Positions 1 through 64,000 of a stretch of 64,000 nt of DNA are shown here, piece after piece; positions within the stretch are counted from its first letter, which is position 1; the number at the start of each line of letters is the position of its first letter. A program made the position numbers and the translations under genes. The notes under the pieces are model-generated. The model was not told where the DNA came from. It saw nothing but the letters and a program-made list of their open reading frames with translations, and did no database searches. Source of the stretch: Amorphochlora amoebiformis (lineage: Eukaryota; Cercozoa; Chlorarachniophyceae); contig BAAHQB010000456.1 in assembly GCA_054601695.1 (NCBI GenBank), positions 1-64,000 of the forward strand, read 5' to 3'.

Positions 1-71
1 TATATATGTATGTATATTTTAGAGCATTTTAATGGTATTAATGTTTTCAGTATAACAAATGTAATACATAG

Positions 72-122
<51 letters not shown>

Positions 123-211
123 TATGTATGGATAACTTATACACAAAATTGAGTTTTAGAGTAAGATGTTGAGCTGTTTAGAGGACATATATTGAATTAG
201 GTTAGGTACAG
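1..211. other. Intron or upstream sequence of gene 1
   Basis: AT-rich sequence with a (TA)n array at about 76-119. No exon with splice borders is seen. It precedes the first visible exon of the CD36-like gene, whose N-terminal membrane anchor should lie further left. Confidence 0.5.
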
Positions 212-13071
<12,860 letters not shown>

Positions 13072-13743
13072 TCTACATAGCATGAAAGAGAGAAACAAAA
13101 ACATATATAGCACGCTATATATTGATGGTTAACACTATAATAGAGATAATTTGGAGTAGATTTTTTGGTTGACTTGGTATTCGTGACGGTGTGTTCGATC
13201 TTCTAGTTCTTGATAGCTATGCGAAGTTGGAAGCCAACATCGGAATGAGAGACACCGGGTCTTTCTAATACAAGATCTAGAAGATTGACATGTCCTAGAG
13301 TGTAATTGCGCCCTTTCAAAACCTTAATAATTAAAGTTGGGTTTTCATAAATCAATGAATATAGATCTATCATGAACTAGATGAATTAGTACAGCTAGAG
13401 AGTTACTAGAATCCAGAGACTGTCTCTCTAGTCCTTCTAGACCTTTGCAGAGCCACGTACGTGTAATTTGTCTCTTTATCTATCCACGCACCTTTACTAG
13501 TTTAGCTAATCTAGACCTCCTAAACCTCGAGCACCTACTACTACTAGTACTAGATCTAGTAGATCTAGACGCACGGCACCCCTAAGTTATGATGTGACCC
13601 TGGTATCTAGAGTATCTAGAGTATATATAGTAACTAGAGTAAGTATCTAGATCGACAATAACTTAAGTATATCCAGGTCAAGATCGATATGGATGGAAAC
13701 TCTAGAAACTATGATACATATATATATATATATATATATCTAG

Positions 13744-13813
<70 letters not shown>

Positions 13814-13888
13814 CTAGAATATATCATGAGTACACGTAGTATACATATTGTATAATATACACTGGATATATATGTTGCAATATGTAAC

Positions 13889-13927
<39 letters not shown>

Positions 13928-14802
13928 GATATTATGTAACTGAGTATATTTCATAATACACGTTACACGACACTAGTAGTAGGTACATGTACATAAATAA
14001 ACACATCCTTCGGTGACCTAGTTATAGCAACGAAAACTAATAAAATGCAGCCTGTCAATACATGTCTAGACCTACATGATAATAATATTTAATTAGCCTG
14101 ACTTAGTCAAACTTTATGATTCGAACTTAATTGTCTACAAACTTTGCGTCACAGAGAGAGTAGCAATGTATACGTGGGACATAGCTGTAGCAACAATCTA
14201 GACAATACCACCGAGTAACTACTAATACGCCCATTTTTAGAGTCACAATATACTAGATACAATTGTAGCTAGAGTATTGTAGCAACTGCGAGCGTCGAAA
14301 AACTATGCATGGGTATTCAAGGTACGTACTCATATATATCCAGCCTGAATTCTAGTTAAACTTATTAACTTTTGTACCATAAGTATACGGGAACTAGAAA
14401 AAGTAATTCATGACTGAAATCTAGATGATGCGTACGAAATAGATAGTACGTGCACTGATGCATATGTATGTGTGCGTACGTACCTGCCAACTTGGCAGTG
14501 AACTTCATATTTTACAGCTATACGTCACACATACGTACACACCGGCATATCATGAAGTACGTACGTACTAGCCTGCTTTATCTACCCCGGATATAGTTAT
14601 GTAACATATTCAATACGTAACGTAGACGTACGCCAACGCAGTACGTACGTACGTCACAGTGTATACGACGACTTATCCTACCAGTACGGTAATTCAGGCA
14701 GGTCACATGCAACATGATCCGTGCACAGTGGTTCGCACTTAGTGAGATCACTGTATTGCGAATATCTAGAAGATATAACAACTTCATATATCTATATATG
14801 TG

Positions 14803-14899
<97 letters not shown>

Positions 14900-14963
14900 G
14901 TGTATGTATATATATATATAAATATATTTATTACATATATGTGTATATGTATATATATATACA

Positions 14964-15059
<96 letters not shown>

Positions 15060-15230
15060 CAATATATAAAATTATTTGCATTATATCCTCATCAACTTAG
15101 CAGTACCGCAGTATACATGTATATCGATTGGCGAACGGTTTTAAAAGTAGAATTTTTGACTCGTGATAACCATGAGCTCCTTGTTTAAGGGACCTACGGC
15201 TAGTCCCTAGTTATCTAGTCTGAGGTCTCC
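13072..15230. other. Convergent intergenic region between genes 1 and 2, CTAG- and GTAC-rich
   Basis: This is the tail-to-tail spacer. No exon could be built here. From about 13200 to 13700 CTAG recurs about 19 times by eye, with further copies to 14600. GTACGTAC-type palindromes cluster at 14470-14660. TA arrays occur only at about 13720-13810, 13895-13924 and 14815-15055. It should contain the 3' UTRs of both genes; no convincing poly(A) signal was identified. Confidence 0.6.
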
Positions 15231-37632
<22,402 letters not shown>

Positions 37633-37977
37633 TCGAAATATGGGCGCGAAGGGATTCTCCTGGACAACTTTAGCCAAGGGCTTTGAAAATTGATATCCCA
37701 AGATGCCTGAATAGAGGTAGCACCTAGAGGGACTCGTGGGGCCGGCGCGTCCATCTGTAGGCCATGACTTCGGGCTTTGCGATGACTAAAATCATGTTTG
37801 GCTCGGCCTGTCACTTATTCGTGTGTGACATTGCATGCTGTCACTATTATTATTAGAGGGTTTTGCCTGAAACGTAAAGCGCGGGTTTGACGAATACGCA
37901 CACGGTCGAGTCGGAAAGGAGGATATACGGGAGGCAGGGATCTTCGGACCAGGCTCAAGGCGACGAGAACCAGAAAG
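37633..37977. promoter_or_regulatory. Putative bidirectional promoter between genes 2 and 3
   Basis: These 345 bp separate the start codons of the glycosyltransferase-methyltransferase gene (-) and the PH-RCC1-FYVE gene (+). The sequence is TA-array free and of mixed composition, unlike all surrounding introns. A palindromic TGACGTCA overlaps the gene 3 start codon at 37979-37986. No clear TATA box is seen. The role is inferred from head-to-head layout. Confidence 0.45.
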
Positions 37978-48098
<10,121 letters not shown>

Positions 48099-49213
48099 GT
48101 TGAAATTTGAACCATTTACGTTGTCATATTAGTTCCGACTTGGGATATCATCTAGATCATAAATAACCCCAATCTAAATTTAAACACCGTTCAATGACCA
48201 TGGCAAGCATTCATATTTGTGTAGTTAGAACTAGAACTTAGAACTAGTACCAGTAGTACTACCGACTAGACTGACAGACAAGAGTAGTCTCTAGTACAGT
48301 AGTAGTCTACTGAGGTAGTCTAGGTAGTATTAGCTAGACTAGCTAGACTAGTAACCAATATTGATTATCTGGATTCTCTAATTCTAGAGACCATGCCGCA
48401 AGTTTAGAGTGTATCTATAGATCTACCTAGTCTACGTCCAGACGTACTACTAGTACTAGACCAGTAGACGTACTAGACGTAGTTGATTCTAGTCTAGTAC
48501 ACATCTACTAGATCTAATCATCTAGACATGTACCTAGATGTACTATAGACTAGTCTCTAGAGTCTATAGAGTAGTACTCTAGGTACTAGTAGTAGTAGAG
48601 TACAAGAGTCTAGACTGGTAGAGCCAGTAGAGAGTAGACTAGGCCTGTAGGTAGATCTAGAGATAGGTATCTATACTAGTATAGAGAATCTACTACTTAG
48701 TACAATCTAGACAATTGTGGAATAATAATAACTAGCCTGGTGATAAGGAAATTTTGCCTGACCATGATCTAGATGATACTGGGATATGACAAACTTGATA
48801 TAAGAACTGCCACATGTGTATGTTCAATGATAATTCTAGTATGATCTGGAGTATCCCTAGTATCCAGATCTAGTAGATACGATATATCTCTTGTATCTAG
48901 TGTATCTTCTGGATCTCGAGATATCATCTAGATCATACTCAATTAATTATCTAGATTATGCTAGTCTAGTAGTAGTATGCACAGTCTAGACCTTATATAG
49001 TAGTGCTAACGCTAGGCTTTACGTTTTGTATCCGTGTATCTAGCTTTCGCATGTAAACTAAATCTAGAAATGTGAAGAGCTTTCGTACATCTAGATCTAC
49101 ATGCCGTAGCTAGATCGAGTCGACGTCTACTGTCTTGACTGTAGAGAATATCTCCTGTGATCGATGCGCGATCTAGCCCGAAGACTAGTATCTAGGTAGG
49201 ACTAGAGTCGACG
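48099..49213. other. Convergent intergenic region between genes 3 and 4, extremely CTAG-rich
   Basis: No gene or TA array is seen. By eye about 48 CTAG tetramers fall between 48228 and 49204, against about 4 expected by chance. Many sit in short palindromes such as TCTAGA, ACTAGT and GATCTAG. The spacer must hold the 3' ends of both flanking genes. Confidence 0.7.
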
Positions 49214-51086
<1,873 letters not shown>

Positions 51087-51158
51087 TGGTCAACGGTTTG
51101 TCACCGGAGCCGAGAAGATGAAATTTAAACAATATTCCATGGAGATCTTTTCGGCTTG
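51087..51158. promoter_or_regulatory. Putative very short bidirectional promoter between genes 4 and 5
   Basis: Only 72 bp lie between the predicted start codons of the Tudor-like gene (-) and the transferase-like gene (+). It contains an AT-rich core (around 51121-51135). If both starts are right, the promoters and 5' leaders must overlap or lie inside the first exons. Confidence 0.45.
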
Positions 51159-62228
<11,070 letters not shown>

Positions 62229-62706
62229 TTGTCTTCGTAATTATTTAGCTAGTTAGACGTTGAATCAAGTTACCTTGGTTGTAGATTTCGGGTCCCGCGG
62301 CGCAAGAATTAGAATTAAAGTTATGGGTTTTAAATGTGCAATTATATCTAATACGTCATAAAACAAAATTTACTAGATCAATGAACTTAAGAGTAGCGTC
62401 GTGGAGATCCAGATACTCTAGTACTTTTTCGGTTTAGTACGGTGCTGACTGGCGGGGTCCATCAATTTGCGGAACTTCAAATTGGTGGCTGGATACTATC
62501 TAGACCTAGTAGACTCTGACTCTAGATAATCAGAAATATCTCTTAGCCAGCACGGCTAAATTCACTAGTTTATACCACTTATAATTCTCTTAGTTAACGA
62601 TCAATTCAAAGCAATTATACTAGATTAATAAACTTCCAATTTGAATATATTTTTAATGAACACAATTTCAGCATACGATCGTCATATCAGATATTGGTAA
62701 GTAAGG
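62229..62706. other. Convergent intergenic region between genes 5 and 6
   Basis: A 478-bp TA-array-free spacer between the two stop codons. It has about eight CTAG sites, a moderate excess. It is expected to contain both 3' UTRs. No other feature is seen. Confidence 0.6.
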
Positions 62707-63512
62707 TTACTCTTCTCCAATCCCATCCAAGCTACCGAAGCTCCTAACAGAGGAACTATATCCTGAGTCGAAAACTTCGGCTACAGTAGCCATTGTGCGG
62801 GGAGACATGGTATTATATCTCCTCGACCCTGGCCTACCTTTAGGTTCAACAATAGAAACAGGTGGTGATTTTCTAGGTGAGTTGCGTGAACCGCCGAGAG
62901 TTAGAGATGATTGAGCCTTTCTGATGCGTGAGCGACCCTTCTTCTTCAGTGCGGCGATTTCTTCTCTCTTTATAGCCCGTTGAACTTCAGGAGGCATCTT
63001 AGAGATTAAACTCACGGCGTATCGTGGCCAGATTCGTTGCAATTCGAAGAAGAGGGCGCGCGAAGACGAGCGTACCTCGGGATCGCCGTCTCCCAGGCAG
63101 CTGAGAAGGGGACTAGCAAACTCCTCTTGAAAATCTTCTATTCCTTCATCCTCGCACCGTGCTATGATGAGCACCTGTAAGTATTCGATGGACCTGGTTG
63201 AATAGTAAACTTTAGAGTCTTGGTGTGAATATACATGTCTGAAGATTACCTTCGTCGTACAGAAGCATGGGAGTCTTTGGTCCCAATAATGAGTTCTTCT
63301 AGGAGGTCCAATGAGGGTATACAGGAGACCATGTGGTGGAGACAGGCATGAGCTGAGATTGAGACAACCTAAAAGTGATTTGGTAAGGTTAGAGAAAGAA
63401 GTGAAAACCGTCTAAGGAGTACTACCTTGATGCTCACGTAGAGAAGCTTGAAAAGGTGGGGAAGGAAAAAACGAACGATGTCAACGGCATCTTCACGGAG
63501 GATATCGCACAC
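62707..63512 (-). CDS. CLASP-type TOG/HEAT domain protein, 3' part only
   Basis: Three exons read from the right: 63512-63426, 63368-63261 and 63174-62707, ending in TAA; 221 residues are visible. The first two exons and the start of the third give paired amphipathic helices typical of a TOG domain: DIVRFFLPHLFKLLYVS, VVSISAHACLHHM, LLEELIIGTKDS, then GDPEVRSSSRALFFELQRIW followed by MPPEVQRAIKRE. This closely follows the CLASP N-terminal TOG pattern of the form D..EVR..aR..f..f...WP...l...l.p.vQ+aI. In animals, plants and fungi CLASPs bind tubulin and promote microtubule rescue. After the TOG there is a basic, Ser/Arg/Pro-rich tail (KKKGRSRIRKAQSS, SRNSPRKSP), a plausible microtubule-binding region. 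The donor at 63260 was chosen over a nearby one because it alone keeps frame. Upstream exons lie beyond the window. Confidence 0.85.

Positions 63513-64000
<488 letters not shown>

Noticed and set aside
48228-49204. CRISPR array or tandem repeat in the CTAG-rich spacer
   Set aside because: There is no fixed repeat length and no spacer structure; the signal is only tetranucleotide bias.

Overview
The window is eukaryotic nuclear DNA from an intron-rich organism, most likely a protist or alga. No bacterial-style operon is present. About 8.1 kb of 64 kb is coding, spread over some 95 short exons. Nearly every intron is packed with (TA)n microsatellites, often compounded with TG/CA runs. Exons were found by reading short TA-free islands, finding AG/GT borders, and checking that reading phase is kept from one exon to the next. 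An animal is unlikely because the set includes a PH-RCC1-FYVE protein, a leucyl/phenylalanyl-tRNA-protein-transferase-like protein and an FkbM methyltransferase fusion; this placement is inference.

Six genes alternate strictly in strand. (1) + 212-13071: CD36/LIMP-2-type scavenger receptor, 5' end off-window. (2) - 15231-37632: a fusion of a sterol-glucosyltransferase-like (GT28/UGT80) domain with an FkbM-type SAM methyltransferase. (3) + 37978-48098: PH domain, seven-bladed RCC1 propeller and C-terminal FYVE finger. (4) - 49214-51086: protein with two Tudor/SH3-like barrels. (5) + 51159-62228: leucyl/phenylalanyl-tRNA-protein-transferase-like protein with a lysine-rich tail. (6) - 62707-63512: C-terminal part of a CLASP-type TOG protein, 5' end off-window.

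Genes 2/3 and 4/5 start head to head across 345 bp and 72 bp and probably share bidirectional promoters. Genes 1/2, 3/4 and 5/6 end tail to tail. These three convergent intergenic regions are largely free of TA arrays and are rich in the tetranucleotide CTAG, strikingly so at 48.2-49.2 kb.

Other structure includes degenerate TTAGGG/CCCTAA blocks, several directly touching splice sites; a 160-bp-arm foldback element (29588-29970); a dispersed repeat in two copies; a 10-copy 13-bp polypurine tandem repeat; and small direct duplications.

The genes have no obvious common pathway. Membrane lipid and endosome themes recur: a LIMP-2-like receptor, a sterol-type glycosyltransferase and a PI3P-type FYVE finger.
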